Shown here piece by piece: positions 13,792 to 25,209 of a stretch of 64,000 nt of DNA (position 1 is the first letter of the stretch; every line of letters starts with the position of its first letter). The translations under genes and the position numbers were made by a program. The stretch is from Chroicocephalus ridibundus (Eukaryota > Chordata > Aves > Charadriiformes > Laridae): assembly GCF_963924245.1 (NCBI RefSeq), contig NC_086285.1, forward strand, positions 87,278,889-87,342,888, in the 5' to 3' direction. A model generated the notes under the pieces. The model searched no databases. It was not told where the DNA came from and worked only from the letters and a program-made list of their open reading frames with translations.

Positions 13792-16238
13792 TCCCAGCTT
13801 TTTTATAACCAGTCACTGCATTTTGGGACAAGCTTTTGGCAAACTGGTAGATATCATCTCAGCAAGTTCTGTATTCTGAGCCAGCTAGCTGTCACTGCTT
13901 TGACTGGAAAAGCTCTCCGAAGCCAAGGAGCAAACATCCTAAACCTCCAATGGCGTGGCAAGGCTGCCTCACTCATTCTTCAGTGCCAGCCTGGAAGGCT
14001 AGTTCTCACCCCAACCCTGTTTCCTCCTGCACTTGCTTTCAGCGACAGAGACAGATGCAGTGTTGGTTCTCACACATTTACCAGCTGATCTATATGTTCT
14101 GTTAACACTTCATCTGGGTCACCAAAGGAGTGAGGATGCTAAGATAAAGGTCCAGCAACATAACAAGCACATTTTTCTTACTGTTACACCGTATCGTAGA
14201 CTGCCAACTGCAAAAGTATTTGAACTTTTCCAGTAGTCTGCTTTCTCATCAGCTTCTACTGTACATTTCTTTGACTCTTGCCAGCAATAAAAAACTGCTC
14301 CAGCTCTAGGCTAAACAGAAATGTCAACACCTTACTGCATTTTTTTCCATCTCGATATGATTTGCATGATAGGCTAAAAACTAATTTATTTCTCTTGTTG
14401 TTCCCCTGAGTCTGGTATAATCTGTGAGTAACTGAAAAATGTACAGATTTCTTCCACTTTTATATGTGTTGGTAGCTTTATTTTATTATCTGCTGTTCTG
14501 GTTTCTACATCAGTGACAACACATTTGGTTTTATTCTATTATTTGGTTTCTTTATTCCATTTTTTTTCTCAGTGAAACAAAAAAAGCCTTCTCTGTTACT
14601 ACGGAACACAGATGAAAAACAAGTATATATGGTTCCTAGCCTGAGAAAATGATAAAGCAGACCAAGAAAATTCTCCTTGACTTCACTGAAATTTGTAATA
14701 GCTGCCCAGTGGCAAGACAGTTTGTATTCTTATAGTCTGGAGATTCTTCCTGCATGATATGTTAGCCTTTGAATAAGAGATCTAATGTTTTCTAGTCTAC
14801 TGTGTTCATCTAAGAAAAACCATTTCACTAGACACAGCTCTTAGTGTCCGTATTGACTTCTACTACTTGCTGACACATCCTTAAACCCTATGCTTCTTTG
14901 GAAAATATGCAAAAATCTGAAAAACAAATGTGGTTGGCGACTGTCTGTTGAATTGCAACTACCTTGTTTATCCAAGCTTCATTGGGTATTACTGAATAGT
15001 AGGAAACAATGATCAAAGGGAGCATATGATATTAAATACTTCACCCTCTTTAAATACTCATGGAAGCATTACTGAAATATTCCAAGTAATTCTAAATTTA
15101 GGAAAATCAGGAAGGGCTCTTTAGATAGGCAGAAAAGTTTAGGTTGAGCAGTGGAGATGCAAAGTATTTCATCCTACAAGGAAATTACTTACTATAAAAG
15201 ATTCTAATGTTTACAACCTAAAACATTTCCACTTGCATTAGTGTAATGCCTTCTAGCAATCAAGCCTTAATACATTTGAAATATAATCAGCACTTAATGT
15301 GCTGTAGCAATTCTTAATGCTCATGAAAAGCGCCAAGCTGATAGTCTGATAAGGTGTTAGTTTAAGGTTATACCCCAAAACAGTTATAAAACATTTGCCC
15401 AAACTATTCCCTCAGTACTTTTTCCTCCACATCCTCTATGTCTTTATTGCTAAAACAAGGGACAGAAGACTCACGTTGCCATTTGAACATTAATCAATAG
15501 AGTCCATTGTTAAAAAACATAGCTTAAAAATCTAAAACCTCTCCAATTCTGTAGCCTAGGGAAAATTATGGAAAAAAACCCCAACAACATAGCGGCAGTG
15601 CATCAAGCTAAAGATACCCATTTTCCAAAAAAGTCTAATTCAAAATGTCTGAGCCTTCCTGACTTTCTCCTTTGGTCTTGGCTACTTCAGCCTGTCTCTA
15701 CTACTTGATGCCTCTGTGATTCAGCAACAGAGTTGGGCTCTTTCTGCCTTTGCCTCATGTCTTTCCCTCCACCCCATCTGAAAATCCTCAGCTAAGAAAC
15801 TGCAAAGTATTTTAAGATTTAAATAGAAAACAAAGGAAAGTGGGAGACTGTAAGCAATAATTACAAGCTGATTTTACTTAAGCCAGAAACAGACATATAA
15901 GTTTTAAAGTCAAGAGGTGGGTGCTGAGGCACCACTCCAGGAAGAAGGTGCAGAACTTAAACTAAAGCTCTCAGAGGGTGGAAATTTTTCTATAATTGTT
16001 CAATAGCTCTTGGTCCAAGGAGGTCCAACTTACCTTTTAGAATTATTTTTTAGGAGCTTCCGTCTACAGTAAAGTAGCATGACAGCTGCCATTGGCAAAC
16101 TGTTAGGAGGGAGAGTTACTAAGTCGCCTACAGCGACAAAATGCCAGGAGGAAATCATTATATACAATGTTGTGCAAATGCTGCAAATGCACAAAAGATG
16201 ACTTTAAACAGACAACGTTTTACTAGGTTTTGGTGATT

Positions 16239-16260
16239 TAAAACAAGTGAACTTGTTTTA
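16239..16260. repeat. Perfect 10-bp inverted repeat with 2-bp spacer
   Basis: TAAAACAAGT and its exact reverse complement ACTTGTTTTA flank GA. The element sits in AT-rich DNA with no gene or terminator context, so no role is implied. Confidence 0.85.
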
Positions 16261-19200
16261 TGCCAAGCCAAAGCTGAGCAGTAGCTTATCTTACAGTAGA
16301 CCACAAGCAATATTACTACTCTGTACTATGAATCAGAAGTTAGAGACTTCCCTTGAAAAATGGAAACTGTATACATTGAATACATTGAAGGGATTTATCT
16401 GAGAACCTTAATCTTATGCTAAATTAAAATAATACATTTTCGGTGCTTACAGGGTTTCTCTTTTATATGAAAAATTATTTATCTGTGTCAGCTTGCATGA
16501 ATGGATTGACAAAATGAAACTCAGCATTTCTGGAGTTTTTCATCTAGATACCTTCAGTTATCTGAGATTATACAGACATTTATGGTTTTGGTTTTGTTTT
16601 GTTTGGGTGGGGTTTTTTTGTTTTTTTTCCCAACAAATAGAGAAAAAAAAGAGACTTTAAACAGGGCAGGTTTTTCTTTCCACCCTCCTCTTGAGTGAAA
16701 TTGTATATCAGGTTGGCAATTCTCAGTATATTCATTAATACTCCTACAGCCAAAAGAAGCAACAAGGTCGTTACCTCATCCAATGTGTCAAGAAGCAAAG
16801 CCATTACATTTTGTTTTCATATAAATGTTGTCCACATCGCAATAGTAAGAGTAATTCTATTTAATATTAAATGCCCGGGTTCAATATGACTACCTTACTT
16901 CCTGTTTAGTAAATAAGCTTCCTAACAATCTTCTGTAAAACATTCTTAGAGGTCCCTCACTTTAGTCAAGATGATAAAGCTACTAAGGTAAATACAATCA
17001 AAGAAGTGTGTTCATGAGTTCAAATAAATTTGTACATGCACCAGTAGGCATCTACGAAAAAGAGATACTACAGATTCAACAGTAGCATAGGATACATGGA
17101 TACAGCTAAGAAAGAGGATGTGATTTTTAATAAACCTTGTTAATACAAGAGTGCTATTTTTTTCCAATTAGGATTTACATTTATGCCAAATTTCCGTTGA
17201 TTCTTTTAATGAGGAGGTAAAAAAAAGCAAAACCCTCTAACGAACATTTAAAATTCACTGAACCTGAATTCCTTCCGTAATATCATAGAAAATTACGTTC
17301 CCATGTTTGAAGAGACGTCTGATTGTACTTATTGTGGAGCCTTATGACTGTGTATGGAGCAAACAATTGACAATGGTCAGTTCCTGATTGCAGCACAAGG
17401 AAAAAAGTAACAGATTAGCTAATTAGAATAGTTTTGTTTCGCTACAACTTTTCCCTTGGAAAAACAGCTATACTAGAAGGGCAGTGGAGCCACAGACCCC
17501 AAATAATCTTTTTTTCACACTTTCTTTGTAAGCACTGAAAATATACTGGCTTTAGTAAACAATTTTTGCTTCCTACTACCTCTTTAGTGGTCTAAGCTTT
17601 GCTTCTCAAGTTTTTAGACAATACAGTGTTTAAACACAAAAGACAAGGAATCCCTAAACCTCAACACAAAGGCACAGACTCATAACTCTATTCTTTTGTT
17701 TCAATTACAAGGATAAGTTGCCACTTTTCTTTGTCTTTTAGGATTTGAATTTTAAACATTCCTGCCTTCTCCCCCTCCCCCAACCTCAATTTTTAGTTAA
17801 AAAAACCCAGTATAATCAAAACATTCAAATTTTGAAGTCCTAATAAAATATTGGCAATTCCTTCAGAATTATTGCATGAATATTCAAATCTGGAGAAGAA
17901 AGCACTCTTAGGAGACATATGCTTTTTCCCTAAAATTCATTAATGTTAACTTATCTTGCCAGTACTTATTTGAACTCTAACTAAATTATTCTGAGAGTTG
18001 GGAATAATGCAGCAAAACAGTAGCCAAATCGGGCTGCCATTACACAGTCACTGTCTTTTCCAAAACACCTGTTAGACTTTTAAAAGAGAAAATGCAAAAG
18101 CAAAGCCAAAAGAAACACACTGGAGTGAAGAGAACAAAATACATCAAGTGTGCAACTTATCAGAGAGAGGAGTTTAAAACCTTTCTCAGAGGAATAGGAT
18201 GACAGCTTTACAAACCAGGATATCGCAGTCTACAATGGTACACAATACTCCTTGCATGTGGAACAAATTCTATTTTTGTCAGACATCACCTGGATGAAAA
18301 TAAGATTAAGAATGACGTTAATGGTCATTTAATATGTCTTGTTCAGGAAAAGACTGTTAGAATAAAACTCTGTGTTGCTAAGTAGGGGATAAGATGCATG
18401 CTTGTTAACTCTTTCTAGTTCAGATATTCTTATATTGTCATAGATATTCCAGTTAGCAAACATAAGAGGTATGATCTCATATGAAATTTCATGAACAATT
18501 TGCCTTTTAAACTAATCAAATATATAGACCTTTTGTGAATCATAGATGTAGATGTTACCCATGAGTTTCCAAAGCATGAGGCATAATAAAAATGTATGTC
18601 TAACCAATTTTTTTCACAAAATGGTAGAAGCATGCAACTTGAGTCTGACTGTCATTTCAGGGATTCATCGTTTTCTTCCAAATTGCAAAGACATTAGGAT
18701 TCCCCGGAGTTCTTTAAAGCCAAGAGAATTATGAACAGTCATATTAGGCAGTAAATGGTGTAAAGGCCACAAGCAATAACAACTGAGTTATTAAGGCTGG
18801 AATAAATAGAAGTATGATATTGGGAGCCATTTCCAAGCAACCATTTCTGGCTAGATGCTAAACCTTCATTGAAATCTTTAGGAAAGAGCAAGCTGCTCCA
18901 TGTGTAATTTATTTCTATTACCCTTCCTATAGATTTGACTTTTTCTCTGGGTTTTCAGTCACTAAATAAAACAAGTTTAGAGAACAAATAAACACAAAAA
19001 AACTAAGAAGCCTTGTGAGGATTTCCCAAAACACACTAAAAATGCAAGATAAATAAACTATAAAGGAAGTCAGTCACCGAGGGGAGCTGCTCCAGTGCTG
19101 TCCTGACTGCAGCAAGTGGCAGATCTCAGTGCACAGGGGTTTTTCGCGAGGTAAGGGGACACCAGGGCAGTGGAGAGACCCGCCAGGAGCCAGCAGCTCT

Positions 19201-19699
19201 CGTGGGAGGATCTGATGAGGCCTGGGCTTTGTCAGAGCAACTGTGACCACTCACTGACTATAAAAAAAAGCCCAGGGAGCACGAGCGACCAGGAGTGTGA
19301 GCGACAGAGCAGACAAAAAAAGCACAGGGCGTCAGCCAGGGCCTGGCGCGGCAGTTTGCATAGCAGTTTGCACAGGAAGGGTGTGTGGGAAGGCCACCTC
19401 TTTGAAGGAGGAGCATTCCACTGGTCAAACACAGGGTACTGTTCTGTGACCATCTGCACAGGTCAAGGGCACTCATCCTACCTGACCCTCAAGGCAGAAT
19501 GGTGGGCACTTGAGACCCACACTTGAAACCAAAGGCTGCAGCTCAGGCTCGGGGCTCCGCACTGTCCACCCCAGCAGTGGCTGATGCCTCCACCCAAACA
19601 GAGCTGCTGAAGAGACATCAGACTGCAGGAGGTGCCTCGACCTTTCTCCTGGGGCAGGGGTAGGTGGCACACCTTTCTTAGGTAGTGGACCTCCTACAA

Positions 19700-20546
19700 C
19701 TCAGCCACCTGCAGTGAGGAGGCTGCATAACATCAGGGAGGCTGAGAAGGAGATAGATAGATGGTTCCAAGCACATTCTGCAGTGGACCCACAACCCACG
19801 GACAAACAGCCAAAAACTCCCACACTGGCACACACAGAAGGGATGGGGGCCAGTTACAGAGAAGAATAGAAGCTTGTCACAGCAAGGACCAGCAGGAGAA
19901 AGAGACTTCCCCTGAAGCCTGAGATGCCCTTGCAGAACCACTTCACTGCTCTGCAGACTGAAAAGGAAAGACCCACTGCATCAGGAGAGGTGCTGGAGCT
20001 GAGTAAGTCAATCTGATCTGCTCCCCATATAACCATCGCAACTAAAAAAGAGGCGACAAGTGATGGCAGTAGGCAACTCTCTTCTGAGAGGTATGGCGGC
20101 ACCCATTTGATGATGCGATGCACTCTCTAGGGAGGAGTGCTGCTTACCAGGGGCTTGTATCAGGGAGACTACTAAGCCTCATACAGTTCCCTGAGTATTA
20201 TCCACTGCTGTTGTTTCACACGGGCACCAGTGATATAACCAGGAGCAGCCGGAGGAATATCAAGAAGGATTATAGAGCCCCCGGAGCTGCGGTCAGGGAC
20301 TCTGGGTCACAGGTGTTCTTTTCATCAATCCTACTGGTCAAAGGGAAATGGGTTGATAGGGCCAGGCAAATCTGGCAAATCAACAAATGGCTACAGAATG
20401 GGTGCCACAGCCAGGGATTTGAATACTTAGACCATGGGACTCACTTTGAGAAACCTGGTTTACTGGGGCCTGATGGGGTCCACTTGTCAGAGGAGAGGAA
20501 GAGTAGTCAGAGGCTTGCCGAGCTCATGAAGAGGGCTTTAAACTAG
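19700..20546 (+). pseudogene. CR1 copy A ORF1 remnant with SGNH-type esterase domain
   Basis: ORF1p of CR1 is thought to bind the element RNA and carries an esterase-like domain of the SGNH hydrolase fold. Visible pieces: an N-terminal stretch reading LHNIREAEKEIDRW near 19720; the nucleophile block as GNSLLRG at 20072-20092, in a different frame from the rest; then an open 142-residue frame at 20118-20546. That frame carries the GTSDI block (residues 36-40, position of the family's GxND) and the DGVHLSE block (119-125) with the catalytic Asp-His pair of the last SGNH motif. The nucleophile block reads GNS where a GDS-like motif is usual; this may be mutation or subfamily variation. At least one frameshift separates nucleophile and Asp-His, so no functional protein is possible. 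The frame ends in RALN then stop, just before the ORF2 region. Confidence 0.8.
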
Positions 20547-20724
20547 AGTTGCCAGGGGAGGGGAACCTTAGTCCATCCCACTCCTACCAGTATGATGCCA
20601 ATGACAACAATAGATGCCCAGAGCCTGGAAAGGGTCGCAGGTCAACAGGAGAGCACCTGGAGTGCAGCAAAAAGGAATTCCAACTACTCCATCCAGTAAG
20701 TCAGTTTCATCCGGGGCCCAACTT

Positions 20725-23160
20725 AATGCCTCTATACAAATGCACATAGCATGGTGAATAAACAATACAAGTTAGAGACATGCACATGCCTGCAGCACTA
20801 TGATGTTGGCATCACAGAGAGATGTGGTGGGATGGCTCCTGTGATTGGAATGTTGGAATGGAAGGATACAGGCTTGTCAGGGAAGACGGGCAAGGGCAAT
20901 GAGGAGGGTGTGTCACCCTCTATGTCAATGACCAGCTGGAGTGCATGCAGCTCCACCCGGGGATGGATGACGAGGCAACCAAGAGCTTATGGGTCACGAT
21001 TAAAGGGAGGGCCGGGACAGGTGGTGTTACAGTGGGAGTCTGCTACAGACCAGGAAGACCGAGCAGATGAGGCCCTCTATAGACAGATAGGAGCAGCCTC
21101 GTGTCCACAAGCTCTGGTCCTCAAGGGGGACTTCAATCACCCCAATATCTGTTGGAAGGACAACACAGCAGGGCATAAGCAATCCAGGAGGATCCTGGAA
21201 TGCGTTGATGATAATGTCTTCCTCCAAGTGATAGAGCAGACAATGTGGAGAGATGTTATGCTGGACCTTGTTCTCACCAACATTGAGGGGCTGCTGGGGA
21301 ATGTGAATCTCAAGGGCAGCCTTGGCTGCAGTGACCATGAGATGTTGGAGTTCAAGATCCCTAGGGCAGTAAGGACGGTGCACAGCAAGCTCGCTACCCT
21401 GGATGCCAGGAGAGAAGACTGGCCTCTTCAGGGATCTGCTTGGTAGAGTATCATGGGATAAAGCCTTGGAGGAAAGAGGAGCCCAGGGAAGCTGTTTAAT
21501 ATTCAATGATCACCTCCTCCAAGCTCACGAGCAATGCATCCCAAACAAGAGGAAGTTAGGCAAAAAACCGCCAGGAGGCCTGCATGGATGAACAAGAAGC
21601 TCCTGGACAAACTCAAACTCAAAAAAGAAGCTTAAAGAGGATGAAAGCAAGGAAAGGTAGTCTGATAGGAATAGAGAAAAATTGTCTGAGCAGCCAGGGA
21701 TTGAGTTAGGACAGTTAAAGCCCAGACAGAGTTAAATTTGGCCAGGGATGTCAAGGGCAACAAGAAAAGCTTCTATAGTATGCCAGTGATAAAAAGAAGA
21801 CTAGGGAAAATGCAGGCTTCCTCTGGAAGGAAACAGGAGACGTGGTAACCTGGGATATAGAGAAGGCTGGGGTACTCAACAACGTTTACCTCGGTCTTCA
21901 CCAGCCACATGCCAAAGTCACAGAAAACAAGGGCAGGGACTGGGAGAATGAGGAACTACCCACTGTAGGAGAAGTCCAGGTTAGACACCATCTGAGGAAC
22001 CTGGAGTTACACAAGTCCATGAGACCTGATGAGATTCGTCTGCAGGTCCTAAGGGAATTGGTGGATGAAGTTGCTAAGCCACTATCCATCATATTTGAGA
22101 AGTTGTGACAGTCCAGTGAAGTTCTGTCTGTCTGTAAAAGGGGAACATAACCCCCATTTTTAAAAAGGGGAAAAAAGAAGACCTGGGGAACTACGGGCCA
22201 GTCAGCCTCACCTCTGTGTTCAGCAAGCTCATGTAGCAAACCCTCCTGGAAACTTTGCTAAGGCACATGGAAAAAAAGGAGGTGTTTGCAGACAGCCATC
22301 GTGGCTTCACTAAGGACAGATTGTGTCTGACAAATTTGGTGGCCTTCTACAACACAGTTATAGCGTTGGTGGATAAGGGAAGAGCAACTGACATTATCTA
22401 CCCGGACTTGTGCAAAGCATTTGACACTGTCCCAGACAACATCCTCGTCTCTCAACTGCAGAGACTAGAACTCGATGGATGGACCACTCGGTGGATAAGG
22501 TATTGGCTGGAAGGCTGCACTCAAAGGTTTGCGGTCAATGGCTTGATGTCCAAGTGGCGACCAGTGACAAACGGCGCTCCTCAGGGGTCGGTATTGGGAC
22601 TGGTGATGTTGAACATCTTTCTTAGCGACATGTACAGCAGGATTGAGCGCACCCTCAGCAAGTTTGCCAACAAAGCTGTGTGGTGTGGTTGAAAAGCTGG
22701 AGGGAAGGGCTGCCATCCAGAAGGACCTGGACAGGCTTGAGAGGTAGGCCCATGCAAACCTCTTGAAGTGCAACCAGGCCAAGTGCAACTTCCTGCACAT
22801 GGGTTGCGGCAATCCCAAGCACAAATACAGGCTGGGTGGAGCATGGATTGAGAGCAGCTCTGCCAAGAAGGACTTGAGGTTGTTGGTGAATGAGAAGCTC
22901 AATGTGAGTGAGCAACGTATGCTCACAGCCCAGAAAGCCAGCTGTATCCTGGTCTGCATCAAAAGAAGCATGGGCAGTAGCTTGAGGGAGGTGATTCTGC
23001 CCCTCTACTTCACACTGGTGAGACACCACCTGGAGTACTGCATGCAGCTCTGGGGTCTTCAGCACAGGAGAGAAAAGGACCTGTTGGAGCAGGTCCAGCG
23101 GAGGTCCATGAAGACGATCAGAGGGCTGGAGCACTATGCTATGAGGACAGGCTGAGAGAG
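20725..23160 (+). pseudogene. CR1 copy A ORF2 remnant: endonuclease plus reverse transcriptase
   Basis: ORF2p nicks target DNA and reverse-transcribes the element RNA. The AP-type endonuclease starts near 20725. Its C-terminal half is open in the frame 20751-21446, with GDFNHP at 21126-21143 and SDHEM at 21330-21344, both keeping the metal and catalytic residues. The reverse transcriptase is in the frame 22255-22692: motif A as YPDLCKAFD (22399-22425; compare YLDLSKAFD in the copy at 62 kb) and motif B as GAPQGSVLG (22573-22599). Motif C, normally FADD, reads FANK at 22663-22674, followed by a frameshift, so both catalytic aspartates are gone. An amber TAG at 22745-22747 stands where copy C has a tryptophan codon. 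The C-terminal region continues in the frame 22763-23155. Several more frameshifts lie between 21440 and 22255. Confidence 0.9.
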
Positions 23161-23666
23161 TTGGCGTTGTTCAGCCTGGAGAAGAGAAGGCTACAGGGAC
23201 AGCTTATAGTAAACTGGTCTAGTGGATGGTGTCCTTGCTCATGGCAGGAGGGTTGGAACTAGGTGATCTTCAAGGTCCCTTCCAACCAAAACCATTCTAT
23301 GATTCTATGAATCTATGTTTCTGAAGACAAAAAAAAAATAAAAAGAGTAAAGGGAGCAGTGATGGTTTCCATTAAAAAACACTTAGCCAAAGGTTCTTTT
23401 ATGAGCAGTTGTAACATTTTTCTGTTCATTTTAATGTTTGTTTAAAGGCATACAATATCTTTACAATTGTGTTTTGCCTGCAGTTGAAAACAGTAACATT
23501 TTTTATAACTTTTCCACTAGCTGCTATTAGTTCAGAAAGACTGTTTGATGCTCATAGCAAAACTACACATACTTTGCATGCACTAAACAGGCATTTTGCT
23601 CAATATTCAGATAATGGTAATAGCATCAAAACATAAGCAGGATAACACAACCCAGGGTGCGGGAAG

Positions 23667-23695
23667 AGGCTTGAGAAGTAGGCCCATGCAAACCT
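23667..23695 (+). repeat. Orphan 29-bp CR1 fragment
   Basis: This 29-bp stretch matches 22733-22761 of CR1 copy A with a single mismatch and the same orientation, including the shared TAG triplet, but the flanks on both sides are unrelated. The equivalent segment also occurs in reverse at about 46060-46088 in copy B. It lies only about 350 bp beyond the 3' end of copy A, suggesting a local duplication or template-switch patch. Confidence 0.8.
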
Positions 23696-25190
23696 GCAAC
23701 AATGCTTTTGGACGAAAGTAACAGCACTGTGAAAGGATGAATGGTGTTTTTTAGTGCAGCAAGATTTCCAAGGGATATGAATCCTTCCCCACCTAAACCT
23801 GTCTGGCCACTGACAGCATTCAGGTGCTAGCACAGCAATGGCTGTTTTAAACAACAAGAGGAGTAGGGAGTGGGAGGACAGGGGATTGATCATCAGATAA
23901 CCCTTGATTTTTTCCCCCTTACTGGGGCAGATTCAGTGTCACCACGCTAACTTTTTTCAATGTTCTGCATCTTAATTTCCATATCACTCTACGCTATCTG
24001 TCATTATGATTTGCCTTGGAGATCTGTACAATGGCTCATGGCTGTTTCTATAGATAGTAAGGGTAGTATACTGGGTCACTGTTTAAAATTGAGTTTTGCA
24101 TGGCTACTAAACCTTCATCCATCCTACAGTGATGCATGCAAATTCACACTAGCCTTCTATTTGACTGGTATAATTTCAGATACACACAAAGTTCCTTGCA
24201 AAAATCTAATAAATACCTGAACACGCCGAGCCAGAAATCTATGTTAAGAAACATACTTTATTAACAGTATCTGTTACTTCTCTGCAAATCCAGATTACTG
24301 ATTCTGAGGCAAATAGAATCAATCTTGAACCATGTTTTCGCTGAGACAGCTATTCAACATATTGAATAAGTTGAAACTCTGCTGATTTCTAAGTCAGACA
24401 ACAGTTGACAGATACACCATTCTTAATGAGTTATTTTTTTTCTAAATCTGTGGGTGATTTTGAGTATATTTATTTCATTACTGAGTGAAATACATTCTCT
24501 ATTTCACCATTTAGAGTAGCCATGACCTGGGAGTGCTGGGACAAGTTTGACACAGCAGTCTGGATCTCCCAGGAGTCCACGGCTGCCCTTAAGCACAGAG
24601 AAGGAGCTCCATAATGCATGTGTAGCCAAAGCAGGGGGCTGGTGCACCTGTAAAGCAGATGTTCATTAAGCAAGCTATAATTACTGCTTGCTCATAGTAA
24701 CAGGACTTGTGGTATAACTGCACAAGCAGAGTGCAGAAAAACATATATGCAGTAAAATGTGCAATTTAAGAAGTAAGGACTTAGAAGCAGCAAGAAAGAT
24801 GTATGTCAAAAGCAGAAAAATAAATTAACCAGGCCTGAAATAGGTGAATGTTCTTCTTTTCCCTCTCAGGCCTGGCGACCTCAACCTCCATGATTAAGAC
24901 CACTGAGGACTGACACCATCAGTCAACACTGATAGCCAGCATCAGCCCACTGATGTTGTATACTCACCACAAGTATCAATCAAAGTCATCAAAGACAAGC
25001 TAGTTAAAGACTAATTGTTTGAGTATGTAATGATTGATAGTTGTTAAAAACTAACCACTGCCTATGTGTGCTCTTAATGAATGTCAATCCAGAAAAGTGT
25101 TGTTTTAACTTTTTTAACCGGTTTGATTTGTCAGTCTTTTAAGCACTCCCATCAAGGCAATTCCTAATTCCCCAATGTATATATATAGAT

Positions 25191-25209
25191 ACACACACAC
25201 ACACACACA
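25191..25209. repeat. (AC)n microsatellite
   Basis: Nine and a half AC units directly follow a short TATATATATAGAT tract (25178-25190). An ordinary dinucleotide repeat. Confidence 0.95.

Larger units (their letters stand above)
7540..19070. other. Long AT-rich gene-free stretch
   Basis: About 11.5 kb with no supported gene, RNA or mobile element. It contains the 27-bp tandem duplication at 13738-13791, a short perfect inverted repeat at 16239-16260, and poly(T) runs such as 12821-12833. Short open frames of 60-80 residues are all without recognisable domains. A locally CpG-containing patch at 8405-8450 is too short to interpret. Confidence 0.55.
19071..23317 (+). mobile_element. Near full-length CR1 retrotransposon (copy A), inactive
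   Basis: A 4.2-kb island of higher GC and CpG than its surroundings, close to the roughly 4.5 kb of full-length avian CR1. Order: GC-rich 5' region (about 19071-19700), ORF1 remnant (19700-20546), ORF2 remnant (20725-23160), then a short 3' end finishing with CCTTCCAACC and tandem ATTCTATG-like octamers at 23294-23317. Being almost full-length is unusual because most CR1 insertions are severely 5'-truncated. All reading frames are broken by stops and frameshifts, the reverse-transcriptase active site is damaged, and the part between ORF2 and the 3' end (about 23195-23215) appears internally shortened. The 5' boundary is judged from the shift in base composition and is uncertain by tens of bases. 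Confidence 0.9.

Noticed and set aside
19170..19526. 118-residue frame at the start of copy A taken as a gene
   Set aside because: It lies in the GC-rich 5' region of the CR1, overlaps frames on the other strand and has no recognisable domain.
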